This document shows, one piece after another, positions 42,287-50,535 of a stretch of 64,000 nt of DNA. The notes under the pieces were generated by a model that saw nothing but the letters and a program-made list of their open reading frames with translations, was not told the DNA's origin and ran no database searches. The stretch is from Streptomyces sp. NBC_01335 (GTDB taxonomy: Bacteria; Actinomycetota; Actinomycetes; Streptomycetales; Streptomycetaceae): the NCBI RefSeq assembly GCF_035953295.1, contig NZ_CP108370.1, forward strand, positions 3,315,001-3,379,000, in the 5' to 3' direction. How positions within the stretch are numbered: position 1 is the first letter of the stretch; every line of letters begins with the position of its first letter. Both the position numbers and the translations under genes were made by a program.

Positions 42287-44542
42287 TCAGGCGCCCGCCA
42301 GCACGACCAGCCGCTGCGTCGCCCGGGTCATCGCGACGTAGCGGTCCACGGCGCCCGCGACGCCCGTGCCGAAGGACTCCGGCTCGACCAGCACCACGAG
42401 GTCGAACTCAAGCCCCTTGGCCAGCTGGGGGGTCAGGGACCGCACCCGGGAGGTCGTACGGAACTCCGGGTCGCCGATGACGCAGGCGGTTCCCTCCGGG
42501 TGGGCGTCGAGCCAGTCGCCGAGGACCGTGCGGAGGTCGGCGACGAGGCCGTACGTGACGGGGACGCCGCTGCTGCGGATGGAGGTCGGCACGTTCGCGT
42601 CCGGCAGCGCGGCCCGGACGACCGGTTCGGCCTCGGCCATGATCTCCGCCGGGGTGCGGTAGTTGACGCTCAGCGAGGCCAGTTCGATCCGGTCGAGCCC
42701 GATCCGCCCGAGCCGTTCGCGCCAGGACTCCGTGAAGCCGTGGCGGGCCTGGGCGCGGTCGCCGACGACGGTGAAGCTGCGGGACGGGCAGCGGAGCAGC
42801 AGCATCTGCCATTCCGCGTCGGTGAGTTCCTGGGCCTCGTCGACGACGATGTGCGCGAACGGGCCCGCGAGCAGGTCCGGGTCGCCGCCGGAGAGCGCCG
42901 ACCCGTCGGTGAGGGCCTCGCGCATGTCCCCGACGCGGAGCATCGTGATGACGCCCTCACCGTCGTCGTCGGCCTCCAGCAGGGCGTCGACGGTCTGGGC
43001 CATCCGCGCGTTCTCGGCGGCGATCAGCGCCTCGCCCCGGCGCTTGCGGCGCGCGGCCTCCGGGTCGCCGAGCCGCTGCCGGGCGGCGTCCAGGAACGGC
43101 AGGTCGGAGACGGTCCACTCCTGGGCGCGGGCGTCCTCGCGCCGCAGCAGGCGCCGTTCGTCGGCGTCCAGCCAGGGGGCGCACTTGCGCAGGTAGGCGG
43201 GTACGGACCAGAGGTCGCCGACCAGGTCGGCGGCGTCGAGCAGCGGCCAGGCGCGGTCGAAGGCGGCGAGCAGTTCGTGGTTCTTCGCCAGGGACGCGGT
43301 GATCCGGTCGGTCGGGGTGTCCTCGTCGTGCTTGTCCACGAGGAGGGTGACGAGCTCGTCCCAGACCTGTTCGCGGGCCTCGTTGTGCGGGGTGCCGGGC
43401 TCCGCCGCCGCGAAGGCGGCCGCCCACTCCTGGGCGCTCAGCCGGACGTCGGCCCAGTGGGTGGTGACCGTCATGCCCCGCGCGGGCGGCTCCTCGTAGA
43501 ACCGGACGGCCGCCTCGACCGCCTCGACCACCAGCTCCCGGGACGCCTTCAGCCGCGCCACCTCCGGGTCCCGCTCCACGGACGCCCGGGCGCCCTCGGC
43601 GACGAGGTCGCGCAGGACGCAGGTCTGGACGCCCTCCTCCCCGAGGCTGGGCAGGACGTCGGCGACGTAGTCCAGGTACGGGCGGTGCGGGCCGACGAAG
43701 AGCACCCCGCCCCGGCGGTGGCCGAGCCTCGGGTCGGAGTGGAGGAGGTACGCGGAACGGTGCAGCGCCACGACGGTCTTCCCCGTACCCGGGCCGCCGT
43801 CCACCACGAGGGCGCCGCGCGATCCGGCACGGATGATGGCGTCCTGGTCGGCCTGGATGGTGGAGAGCACGTCCCGCATCCGGGGCGAGCGGTGGGAGCC
43901 GAGGCTCGCGATGAAGGCGGACTGGTCGTCGAGCGCGGCGTGCCCGTCGATCCCGTCGCGGGTGAAGACCTCGTCCCAGTAGTCGCTGATCCGGCCGTCG
44001 GTCCAGCGGTATCTGCGGCGGCTGGCCAGGCCCATCGGGTTGGCGTGGGTCGCCCCGAAGAACGGCTCGGCGGCCGGGGAGCGCCAGTCGAGCAGCAGCC
44101 GGCGGCCCGTGCTGTCGGTGAGACCGAGCCGTCCGACGTACACCGGCCCCTCGTCCGCCTCGGCCCCCGACGCGGCTCCTGCCTCCGACTCCGCCCCGGC
44201 CCCTGCCCTTGCCCCTGCCTCCGTCCCTGCCTCCGCCTCTGCCTCGCCGACCATCCGCCCGAGGCAGAGGTCGAGGCCGAAGCGGCGCAGGGTGCGCAGG
44301 CGGGCGCTGAGGCGGCGGATCTCGGTGTCCCGGTCCATCGCCTGCCGGCCCGCGCCACCGGGCGCCCTGCGGGCGGCGGCGAGCTGCGCGGTCAGCTCGG
44401 CGACCGACTCCTCCAGAGCCCGCGCGACGGCCGCGAAGTGCTCCTCGTCGCGGGCGATCAGCCGGGGGTCGGCTTTCGCGGCGAGCCGGCCGGGGAGAGC
44501 GAAGGCGGTCGTGACGGCGGTCGGGGAGGGCTGGGAGGGCAT
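42287..44542 (-). CDS. helR: HelR-type RNA polymerase recycling ATPase
   Basis: 751 residues from ATG 44542 (GGAG upstream). N-terminal blocks AFALPGRLAAKADPRLIARDEEHF, LRRFGLDLCLGRM and VYVGRLGLTDSTGR are the HelR pattern. Walker A is GGPGTGKTVVALHRSAY, the DEAQ box VDEAQELTDAEW, then VGDRAQARHG and a C-terminal ATPase lobe. HelR displaces rifamycins from RNA polymerase and gives tolerance. A palindromic RAE lies upstream, as in known helR genes. An inserted stretch of Ala/Glu/Gly/Ser, about 36 residues (between CLGRM and VYVGRLG), is unusually long here. It is convergent with the preceding gene. Confidence 0.9.
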   Translation of the reverse strand: MPSQPSPTAVTTAFALPGRLAAKADPRLIARDEEHFAAVARALEESVAELTAQLAAARRAPGGAGRQAMDRDTEIRRLSARLRTLRRFGLDLCLGRMVGEAEAEAGTEAGARAGAGAESEAGAASGAEADEGPVYVGRLGLTDSTGRRLLLDWRSPAAEPFFGATHANPMGLASRRRYRWTDGRISDYWDEVFTRDGIDGHAALDDQSAFIASLGSHRSPRMRDVLSTIQADQDAIIRAGSRGALVVDGGPGTGKTVVALHRSAYLLHSDPRLGHRRGGVLFVGPHRPYLDYVADVLPSLGEEGVQTCVLRDLVAEGARASVERDPEVARLKASRELVVEAVEAAVRFYEEPPARGMTVTTHWADVRLSAQEWAAAFAAAEPGTPHNEAREQVWDELVTLLVDKHDEDTPTDRITASLAKNHELLAAFDRAWPLLDAADLVGDLWSVPAYLRKCAPWLDADERRLLRREDARAQEWTVSDLPFLDAARQRLGDPEAARRKRRGEALIAAENARMAQTVDALLEADDDGEGVITMLRVGDMREALTDGSALSGGDPDLLAGPFAHIVVDEAQELTDAEWQMLLLRCPSRSFTVVGDRAQARHGFTESWRERLGRIGLDRIELASLSVNYRTPAEIMAEAEPVVRAALPDANVPTSIRSSGVPVTYGLVADLRTVLGDWLDAHPEGTACVIGDPEFRTTSRVRSLTPQLAKGLEFDLVVLVEPESFGTGVAGAVDRYVAMTRATQRLVVLAGA

Positions 44543-44611
44543 GCGGGCGGCTCCGGGGTGGGGACACGACGCACGGGATTCCGAGGTCGGCCGCCGATTG
44601 TGCGCCACGGA

Positions 44612-44634
44612 GGGGGCCTTGCCGCAAGGCCCCC
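44612..44634 (-). promoter_or_regulatory. Rifamycin-associated element (RAE) before helR
   Basis: A 23-bp perfect palindrome: arms GGGGGCCTTGC (44612-44622) and GCAAGGCCCCC (44624-44634) around one C. It matches the RAE (core TTGCGGCAAGGCCC in the helR orientation). A TATAGC-like -10 lies just upstream of it, so the RAE spans the start point region. It sits 70 bases before the helR start. Confidence 0.9.
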
Positions 44635-44789
44635 CTTGCGCTATATGTTGAGAGTGGAAAGAGGTGGGTACACCCTCTTCCTCCTCCCCTCTCCCTTCAC
44701 CGGTCTCCCCCGGGCATCGCCGATGCCCGTCGCCGCGCCCGCCGCAGGGATATCGAGCGGAACGACCCCGGAGCAGCCTCCGCGCACAT

Positions 44790-44806
44790 TCTGAGAAATT
44801 CTCAGA
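44790..44806. promoter_or_regulatory. Palindrome upstream of the tannase-like gene
   Basis: TCTGAGAA-A-TTCTCAGA is a perfect 8-bp inverted repeat with one central base, in an AT-rich patch 230 bases before the gene. Either an operator or a hairpin of unclear direction. The gap 44635-45038 otherwise contains no gene. Confidence 0.45.
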
Positions 44807-44970
44807 TATCCATTCAGGGAATTCTCATATTCATTCCTGTGCATTCCCCTTCCTTCACCTGTGCACCGCCGAGCAAAGTCAACAGGATTGTTGAAGATTT
44901 GCTGGACCATGACATAGGTTCGAAAGCGCAGAAGTAATGCACCCGCGTAGTCGTCCGGCACACGCGGCAG

Positions 44971-45005
44971 TTGCACGCGACCGTTGCACGCGACCGTTGC
45001 ACGCG
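44971..45005. repeat. 13-bp tandem repeat before the tannase-like gene
   Basis: TTGCACGCGACCG occurs at 44971-44983 and 44984-44996, and TTGCACGCG again at 44997-45005. Imperfect copies flank it. The array ends 33 bases before the GTG start. Confidence 0.65.
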
Positions 45006-45038
45006 CGGCAGTTCCGGCTGCCGCAAAGGGAGAAGTCC

Positions 45039-46712
45039 GTGAAGCACAGGGCAGTGAAACGCAGGACCGTCGTCGTGGGCCTCGGCTCGGTCGCAGGAGC
45101 GGCAGCGGTCGGGGGATTCGCCGCGAACGCCCAGGCGGAAAGCCGCAGCTCTTCGCGGAATGCGGGGAAGCCGGGAAATTCGGGGGCCCTGGCCTTCGAC
45201 CCGAGCGCGTACACCGAGCTGACCACGACCATCACCACCGACGCCGGCGACAAGGAGGTGACCTACCACTTCTGGAAGGCCATCACCTATGTCTCCTCGC
45301 CGGTCGACGCCGAGCACCAGAGCCTGGTGGTCAGCGTTCCCGTCAGGATCGACGGCAAGGCCGTCGACGCGACGAACGCGCCGATTCTCTTCTCCAATTC
45401 CGTGGGCGGCTACTTCCCCGCGAGCGTGGCCACCGCTGCCGGCGTCGGCGAGGCCGCGATGGAAATGGGCGACCTCGGCGGAATGGGCGGCGGGACGGGC
45501 GCTCCCCCGGCCGGTACGGGGACGGGAACAGGGACAGGCACCGGCACCCCGACAACCGGCACCGGCGCCGCCGAAGCGCCCTCCGGCTCGAACGACATGC
45601 TGAACGGCATGGGCCAGATGGTCAGCCTCTCCAAGCTGGGCCTGGCAGCCGGGTACGTCGTCGTGGAGCCGGGCTGCCGTGGCCGTACCCTCACCGACGC
45701 GAACGGTACGTACTTCGGCACCGCGCCCGCCGCGATCGTGGACCTCAAGGCGGCCGTCCGCTACGTCCGTTCCAACCAGGGCCGCATCCCCGGCAACACC
45801 CGCCGCATCGTTTCCACCGGCACCAGCGCGGGTGGCGCGCTCTCGGCGCTCCTCGGCGCTTCCGGGGACAGCTCGCTCTACGCCCCGTACCTCAAGGAGT
45901 TGGGCGCGGCCGAGGCGAGCGACGCGGTCTTCGCCAGCGGCGACTGGTGCCCGATCACCGACCTGGAGCACGCCGACGGCGCGTACGAGTGGAACTGGGG
46001 CACCAACACCCCGCAGAGCGGCACGCTCGACCAGGCCGTGTCCAAGGAGCTGCGGGCCCAGTTCGCCGAGTATCAGGCGTCCTTGCGTCTGAAGGGCCTG
46101 AACGGCTTCGGCCCGCTCACCGCGCGCAACTACGACGACTACCTGCTGGAGACCTACGTCCGGCCGGCCGCGACCACCTACCTCAAGGGCCTCGCCGAGG
46201 CGGACCGCTCGGCCTACCTGACGGCCAACCCCTTCATCACGTGGAAGAACGGCCGGGCGGCCTTCACGTGGACGGACTACCTCACCCACGTGGGCCCGCG
46301 GAAGAAGACCGCCCCGGCCTTCGACACGTTCGACCTGTCCGGCGGCGAGAACAACGAGTTCGGCGCCGGGACGACCGAGGCCCGCCACTTCACCGCGTAC
46401 GGGCAGCGCCACGACACCACCGGGCTCACCGCCGGCCGCGTGGACAGCGACGTCCCGGCCCTGCTGGACCTGATGAACCCGATGTACCACCTGGCGCGCC
46501 ACAACCCCGGCCGTGCGAAGCACTGGTGGATACGCGTGGGCACGAAGGACACCGACACCGCGCTGACCGTCGTCGGCAACCTCGCCGCGACCCTGCACGG
46601 CCTCGGCGACGACGTGGACTCGCTGATGTACTGGGACCAGGGGCACGGCTCCAACACCGACGCCGCCGACTTCATCACCTGGGTCGCCCGAGTGACCGGC
46701 CACCGGAAGTAG
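45039..46712 (+). CDS. Secreted tannase-like alpha/beta hydrolase (subtype B)
   Basis: 557 residues from GTG 45039 behind AAAGGGAGA. A twin-arginine-like start (KRRTVVVGLG) and a hydrophobic stretch to about residue 33 indicate export, probably by Tat. The alpha/beta hydrolase body has STGTSAGGALSALLGASGDS with the catalytic Ser in GTSAGG, a WNWGTNTP block, and DQGHGSNTDAADFITWV with the catalytic His. This matches subtype B tannases and related feruloyl esterase-like enzymes. A low-complexity (TG)n-type insert occurs around residues 150-180. It would act on plant esters outside the cell. Substrate not proven. Confidence 0.75.
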   Translation: MKHRAVKRRTVVVGLGSVAGAAAVGGFAANAQAESRSSSRNAGKPGNSGALAFDPSAYTELTTTITTDAGDKEVTYHFWKAITYVSSPVDAEHQSLVVSVPVRIDGKAVDATNAPILFSNSVGGYFPASVATAAGVGEAAMEMGDLGGMGGGTGAPPAGTGTGTGTGTGTPTTGTGAAEAPSGSNDMLNGMGQMVSLSKLGLAAGYVVVEPGCRGRTLTDANGTYFGTAPAAIVDLKAAVRYVRSNQGRIPGNTRRIVSTGTSAGGALSALLGASGDSSLYAPYLKELGAAEASDAVFASGDWCPITDLEHADGAYEWNWGTNTPQSGTLDQAVSKELRAQFAEYQASLRLKGLNGFGPLTARNYDDYLLETYVRPAATTYLKGLAEADRSAYLTANPFITWKNGRAAFTWTDYLTHVGPRKKTAPAFDTFDLSGGENNEFGAGTTEARHFTAYGQRHDTTGLTAGRVDSDVPALLDLMNPMYHLARHNPGRAKHWWIRVGTKDTDTALTVVGNLAATLHGLGDDVDSLMYWDQGHGSNTDAADFITWVARVTGHRK

Positions 46713-46759
46713 CCACCGCGCACCCGTCCCTCGCCCCCGCGCGCGACCCCCGCACCCAG

Positions 46760-46800
46760 CACGACGGGCCCCCGGGCATCACGCCCAGGGACCCGTCGTG
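46760..46800. terminator. Bidirectional terminator
   Basis: CACGACGGG (46760-46768) and CCCGTCGTG (46792-46800) enclose a second GGGC/GCCC pairing with a five-base loop. It separates the tannase-like gene from the convergent monooxygenase gene. Confidence 0.75.
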
Positions 46801-46864
46801 TGTGCGTACGGCACCGGCCGATGGAGCCGCAACCGGAACCGGGCTCGCGGGTTCGTTCGCGGGT

Positions 46865-48058
46865 TCAGCCCTGTTCCGCGTCCGGGTCGCCGGCCCCCGC
46901 GAACATGTCCAGCAGCGGCTGCGGGGCGTCCGGCGCGAAAATGGCCTCCAGCCCCGCGGCGGACTCCCCCGCCGTCCGCTCGGCACGCGGGAAGAGGAGC
47001 TCCTCGTACGCCGAGAGCGCCGCCTCCGTGTCCCCCGGGTGCGCGGCCAGGCAACGGCCCAGGTCCGCCCCGTCGATCAGCGCGAGGTTCGCGCCCTCCC
47101 CGGCGAACGGCGACATCAGGTGCGCCGCGTCCCCGAGCAGCGTGACGCCCGGAACCCGGGCCCAGCGGTGGCCGGCGGGCAGGGCGTGGATGTGCCGGGG
47201 CACCAGCGGCCCGTCCGCCTCGGCGATGAGCCCGCGCAGACCGGGCGCCCAGTCCGCGAAGTGCTCCAGCACGGCCGCCTTCGCCGCTGCGGTGTCGGTG
47301 AAGGCGACCGTGCTCAGCCAGCTTTCGTCGGTGCGCAGCGCCACGTAGACGTGCAGGCTGCCGTCCGTCTCGCGGTGCCCCAGCAGCGCCTTCCCGTCGC
47401 CGAGCCCGAAGAACATCCCCCCGCCGAGCAGCGCCGCGGCCTCGGGGTGACGGGTGTCCGCGTCGAACAGGTCGACCTCCACGAAGGAGATCCCGGTGTA
47501 CGCGGGCACCGCGTCGGACACCAGCGGCCGCACCCGCGACCAGGCGCCGTCGGCCCCGACGAGCAGATCGGTGGTGAACACCGACCCGTCGGCGAGCGTC
47601 ACCTCGTACCGGCCGCCCCGGTTCTCCTCCCCGCCCGTCGCCCGGCACGCCACCACCTTGGAGTTCCAGCGGATGGTGCCCTCCGGGAGGGAGGTGAGCA
47701 GCAGATCGCGGAGATCGCCGCGGTCGATCTCGGGGCGCTCCCCGGAACCGTCGTCCTCTTCCTCCCGGTGGACGAAGCCGTTCTTGTCGAGCAGCCGCAT
47801 CGCCTGACCACCCGGGTGCACCTTCGTCAGGAACGCCTCGTGCAAACGCGCCTCGCGCAGCGCCGCCTGCCCGGTCTCCTCGTGGATGTCGAGCATCCCG
47901 CCCTGCTTACGTGCGTCCGGCGAGGCGTCCAGGTCGAAGACCGGGACCTCGATGCCGTGCACGTGCAGGACCCGGGCGAGCATCAGGCCGCCGAGCCCGC
48001 CACCGATGACGGCTACGGGGTGGTGGGGGGTGGGCGTGGGTGAAGTGGTGGTCGTCAT
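46865..48058 (-). CDS. TetX-like FAD monooxygenase
   Basis: 397 residues from ATG 48058 behind AAGGAG. GXGXXG motif VAVIGGGLGGLMLARVLHVHG, FDLDAS, QGGMLDIHEETGQAAL, and the GADGAWSRVR and GDAAHLMSPFAGEGANLAL segments place it in the group A flavin monooxygenases of the Tet(X) kind. These hydroxylate aromatic or polyketide substrates with NADPH and O2; some inactivate tetracyclines. It is the second gene of an operon led by a TetR regulator with three tandem operators, so the inducer is likely the substrate. Activity on any antibiotic is inference. Confidence 0.85.
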   Translation of the reverse strand: MTTTTSPTPTPHHPVAVIGGGLGGLMLARVLHVHGIEVPVFDLDASPDARKQGGMLDIHEETGQAALREARLHEAFLTKVHPGGQAMRLLDKNGFVHREEEDDGSGERPEIDRGDLRDLLLTSLPEGTIRWNSKVVACRATGGEENRGGRYEVTLADGSVFTTDLLVGADGAWSRVRPLVSDAVPAYTGISFVEVDLFDADTRHPEAAALLGGGMFFGLGDGKALLGHRETDGSLHVYVALRTDESWLSTVAFTDTAAAKAAVLEHFADWAPGLRGLIAEADGPLVPRHIHALPAGHRWARVPGVTLLGDAAHLMSPFAGEGANLALIDGADLGRCLAAHPGDTEAALSAYEELLFPRAERTAGESAAGLEAIFAPDAPQPLLDMFAGAGDPDAEQG

Positions 48059-48081
48059 GGCGTGGCTCCTTCTCGACGTAC

Positions 48082-48129
48082 TTCGTACCGGCAAGGGCGC
48101 CGGGATTCGTACCGGCGCTGGCGCCGGGA
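48082..48129. repeat. 24-bp tandem repeat between tetR and monooxygenase genes
   Basis: Two adjacent 24-base copies, each beginning TTCGTACCGGC and ending GGCGCCGGGA, fill most of the 71-base intercistronic gap. They differ at three positions. Confidence 0.6.
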
Positions 48130-48840
48130 TCAGGTCAGGTCGCGCGGGGTGGCCAGCGCGCCGTTGACGACCACCCGGAACATCCACCCGAGGCGCTGCT
48201 GCGGGCTACCGGAGAACAGGTCGTCGCCGAGCGCGGCGATACGCGGATACGTGTCGGCGGACGCGGCGCGCAGCGCGCCCACCAGCGCGTCGTGCTCCTC
48301 CTCGGCGGGGTCGGTCTCCGAGCGGGTGCCCTGCTCGGCAGCGGCGGCGGTCGCCAGCTGGAGCAGTACGTCCACACTCCAGGCGGCCTGCCCCGGGGGC
48401 ACCCCGCCCTCGTCCAGCAGGGCGAGGACCGCCTCCACCAGCGCCAGGTAGTTCGCCCCGGTGGGCCGCGCCACGAGCGCGGAACGCGCGAGGCTCGGGT
48501 GCTCGAAGAGCACCCCCGTGTACGACCCGAGCACCTGGACGAGCCGCTCCCGCCAGTCCTCCTGGGCCTCGGCCGGGGCCTTCGCGGGGCTCAGGTCGAC
48601 CGCGCCGAGGTACTCCTCCAGGATCGCGGCGTGCAGCTCGGCCGTGTTCCCGAAGTAGACGTAGAGCGAGGCCGGCCCGGTGTCCAGCTCCGTCGCCAGC
48701 CGCCGCATGGTCACACGCTGAAGCCCCTCGGCCCGCATGATCCGCACGGCGGCCTCGACGATGCCCGCATGACCGAGCGCGGGCTTGGCGGGCCGCTCAC
48801 GGCGGCTGCGGGGAGTGGGGGGTGGGGTGGCTGGTGTCAT
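48130..48840 (-). CDS. TetR-family regulator of the TetX-like operon
   Basis: 236 residues from ATG 48840. The HTH is AAVRIMRAEGLQRVTMRRLATELDTGPASLYVYFGNTAELHAAI, followed by the TetR_C helical domain. The chosen ATG begins 12 bases after the nearest of three palindromic operators, so the regulator probably represses itself and, in the same transcript, the TetX-like monooxygenase. A TetR-type regulator with a flavin monooxygenase is a known detoxification arrangement. Confidence 0.88.
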   Translation of the reverse strand: MTPATPPPTPRSRRERPAKPALGHAGIVEAAVRIMRAEGLQRVTMRRLATELDTGPASLYVYFGNTAELHAAILEEYLGAVDLSPAKAPAEAQEDWRERLVQVLGSYTGVLFEHPSLARSALVARPTGANYLALVEAVLALLDEGGVPPGQAAWSVDVLLQLATAAAAEQGTRSETDPAEEEHDALVGALRAASADTYPRIAALGDDLFSGSPQQRLGWMFRVVVNGALATPRDLT

Positions 48841-48852
48841 ACGACGAGAGTA

Positions 48853-48896
48853 ACGAACATGTTCGTAGCGAACAAGTTCGTCACGAACACGTTCGT
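48853..48896. promoter_or_regulatory. Three tandem 14-bp operators
   Basis: ACGAACATGTTCGT (48853-48866), GCGAACAAGTTCGT (48868-48881) and ACGAACACGTTCGT (48883-48896). Each is a near-perfect 14-bp palindrome and the centres are exactly 15 bases apart. They start 13 bases before the TetR ATG. They are almost certainly its operator cluster. Confidence 0.9.
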
Positions 48897-49205
48897 CCTC
48901 CGGCGCGTGAAGCCGCTCGCCCCTCAACCGCCCTGGCGCGGCGTGGCACCGCACGACGCCGGCAGATCGATGCAGATCGATGCGCCGATCGCCCTCCTCA
49001 CCCGGGAGCGGGAGACCACCCCTCACGCACGAGGGGGGCACAGGGCGCCCCTCATCGCGGAGACCGCCTGCCACGCCGGGCATCTCGACGCGGCCCGTGA
49101 ACTCACCGACGGGCGGCGCTGGTTGGTTCTCACCTGACCGGGCCCGTCGCCGTCCACTTCCGACAAGCCCCTTCGGGGCGTCGGGCGGAATGCCAGACTG
49201 ATCGG

Positions 49206-49721
49206 ATGATCGACGATCTTCCCGCCGGCCTGACGGCCCGGCACCTCGCCGAGGAAGACCATCTCCGCGTGCTCGCCGTACTGGACACCTGGTGGGATGG
49301 CCTCAAAGGGGAGGCAGGGTCGACGGAACGGGCGCTGCTGCTGCCCCGGTTGTACTTCCAGCATTTCGCCACCACCAGTTTCCTGGTCGAACACCACGGC
49401 GGAGAGGTAGCGGCCTTCCTGGTCGGCTTCATGTCGCCGACAGCGCCCGGCACCGCCTACGTGCACTTCGCCGGCGTCGACCCGGCACTGCACGGCCACG
49501 GGATCGGGAGCACCCTCTACCGGGCCTTCTTCGCGCTCGCCCGGTCCCATGGACGCCGCCACGTGCACTGCGTCACCAGCCCGGAGAACATCGCGTCCCG
49601 GGCATTTCACACGCGGCTCGGTTTTACGGCCTCAGCCGTGAAGCCGGACTACGACGGCCCCGGACTCGATCGGGTGGCGTTCACCATCGACCTCTCCACA
49701 GGACCAACGGTCACCCCCTGA
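49206..49721 (+). CDS. GNAT-family acetyltransferase
   Basis: 171 residues from ATG 49206. The GNAT core has VAAFLVGFMSPTAPGTAYVHFAGVDPALHGHGIGSTLYRAFFALARSHG (in part), with the acetyl-CoA loop as G-H-G-I-G. It ends with AFHTRLGFTAS, the usual last strand and the F-x-x-x-G-F feature. The fold fits an N-acetyltransferase of small molecules or protein N-termini. The gap 48897-49205 holds only the operators and a short C-terminal-like frame (HAGHLDAARELTDG) that I do not call. Confidence 0.82.
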   Translation: MIDDLPAGLTARHLAEEDHLRVLAVLDTWWDGLKGEAGSTERALLLPRLYFQHFATTSFLVEHHGGEVAAFLVGFMSPTAPGTAYVHFAGVDPALHGHGIGSTLYRAFFALARSHGRRHVHCVTSPENIASRAFHTRLGFTASAVKPDYDGPGLDRVAFTIDLSTGPTVTP

Positions 49722-49776
49722 CAGGGCGCACGGCATCCGTCTTCACGATGCGGGGCGACCGGATCAGCCCCTCGCC

Positions 49777-50379
49777 TCAACTCCTGATGCCGCGCAGGAG
49801 GTTACGCACCAAGGCGTCCGCGAACGCCGCGTCGAGCGCCGCGTCGGGCAACAGCAGCCGGTGGTAGCAAGCGCCCCACAGCTGGTCCACGACGACCTGC
49901 GGGTCGACGTCGGCGTGGATCTGGCCGAGGGCCTGCGCACGGGTGAGCCGTTCGACGGCGAGGAGTCGGCGCGGGTGGGTGTAGTGCTCCGCGAGGGCGG
50001 CGGCCAGGGCGGTGTCGGACTGTGCGGCGCCCACGAGTTGGGCGATCACGTGACCCGTACGCGGGTCGGTGAGCAGGCCGACGAAGGCGTGGAGCTGGGC
50101 GGTGAGGTCGCGCTCGACGTCCCCGGTGTCCGCGAACGCGAGGGTGCTCTCGACCGCGCCGAAGTACGCCTCGAAGGCCAGGGCGCCCGGGGAGGGCCAC
50201 CACTTGTAGAGGGTCATCTTGCTGGCGCCCGCGCGGGCGGCCACCTTCTCGAAGGTGATCCCGGTCAGCCCCGACTCGAAGAGCATCGCACCGGCCGCCT
50301 CCAGTACCGCTTCGCGCACCTCCACCGCGGGGCGGCGGCCTCGGCCGCGCCTGACGGAATCCTTCGGCTCCTCGGCCAC
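49777..50379 (-). CDS. TetR-family regulator divergent from SDR gene
   Basis: 200 residues from GTG 50379 with AAGGAG upstream; an earlier in-frame start at 50412 is possible. HTH: EAAGAMLFESGLTGITFEKVAARAGASKMTLYKWWPSPGALAFEAY, a typical TetR helix pair. The TetR_C domain follows. It is divergent from an SDR oxidoreductase across 156 bases that contain two copies of TGGAC-N5-GTC(C/T)A, so it is likely the repressor of that gene and of itself. Confidence 0.88.
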   Translation of the reverse strand: MAEEPKDSVRRGRGRRPAVEVREAVLEAAGAMLFESGLTGITFEKVAARAGASKMTLYKWWPSPGALAFEAYFGAVESTLAFADTGDVERDLTAQLHAFVGLLTDPRTGHVIAQLVGAAQSDTALAAALAEHYTHPRRLLAVERLTRAQALGQIHADVDPQVVVDQLWGACYHRLLLPDAALDAAFADALVRNLLRGIRS

Positions 50380-50464
50380 TCTCCACGCTCCTTCCCGCTC
50401 ACCGTCACGCATCAGGGGGTCCGGCGCGCCGCGTCAGCGGTGCACCAGCCCTGCTTGCAGTATA

Positions 50465-50504
50465 TGGACGATCAGTCTACATTTTTAATGGACAGACAGT
50501 CCAT
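50465..50504. promoter_or_regulatory. Two TetR operators before the SDR gene
   Basis: TGGACGATCAGTCTA (50465-50479) and ATGGACAGACAGTCCAT (50488-50504). The second is a 6-bp inverted repeat with a 5-base spacer and the first a one-mismatch version; centres are 24 bases apart. Confidence 0.75.
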
Positions 50505-50535
50505 AAATGAGCAGGCGAGCGGGAGGCTGATCCCC

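Noticed and set aside
20586..44608. Biosynthetic gene cluster around the P450s, methyltransferases and TetX-like enzyme
   Set aside because: Core synthase genes (PKS, NRPS, terpene, RiPP precursor) are absent and the tailoring-like genes are not clustered.
48897..49137. Frame ending IAETACHAGHLDAARELTDGRRW
   Set aside because: Short and without a start; possibly a fragment but no family could be named.
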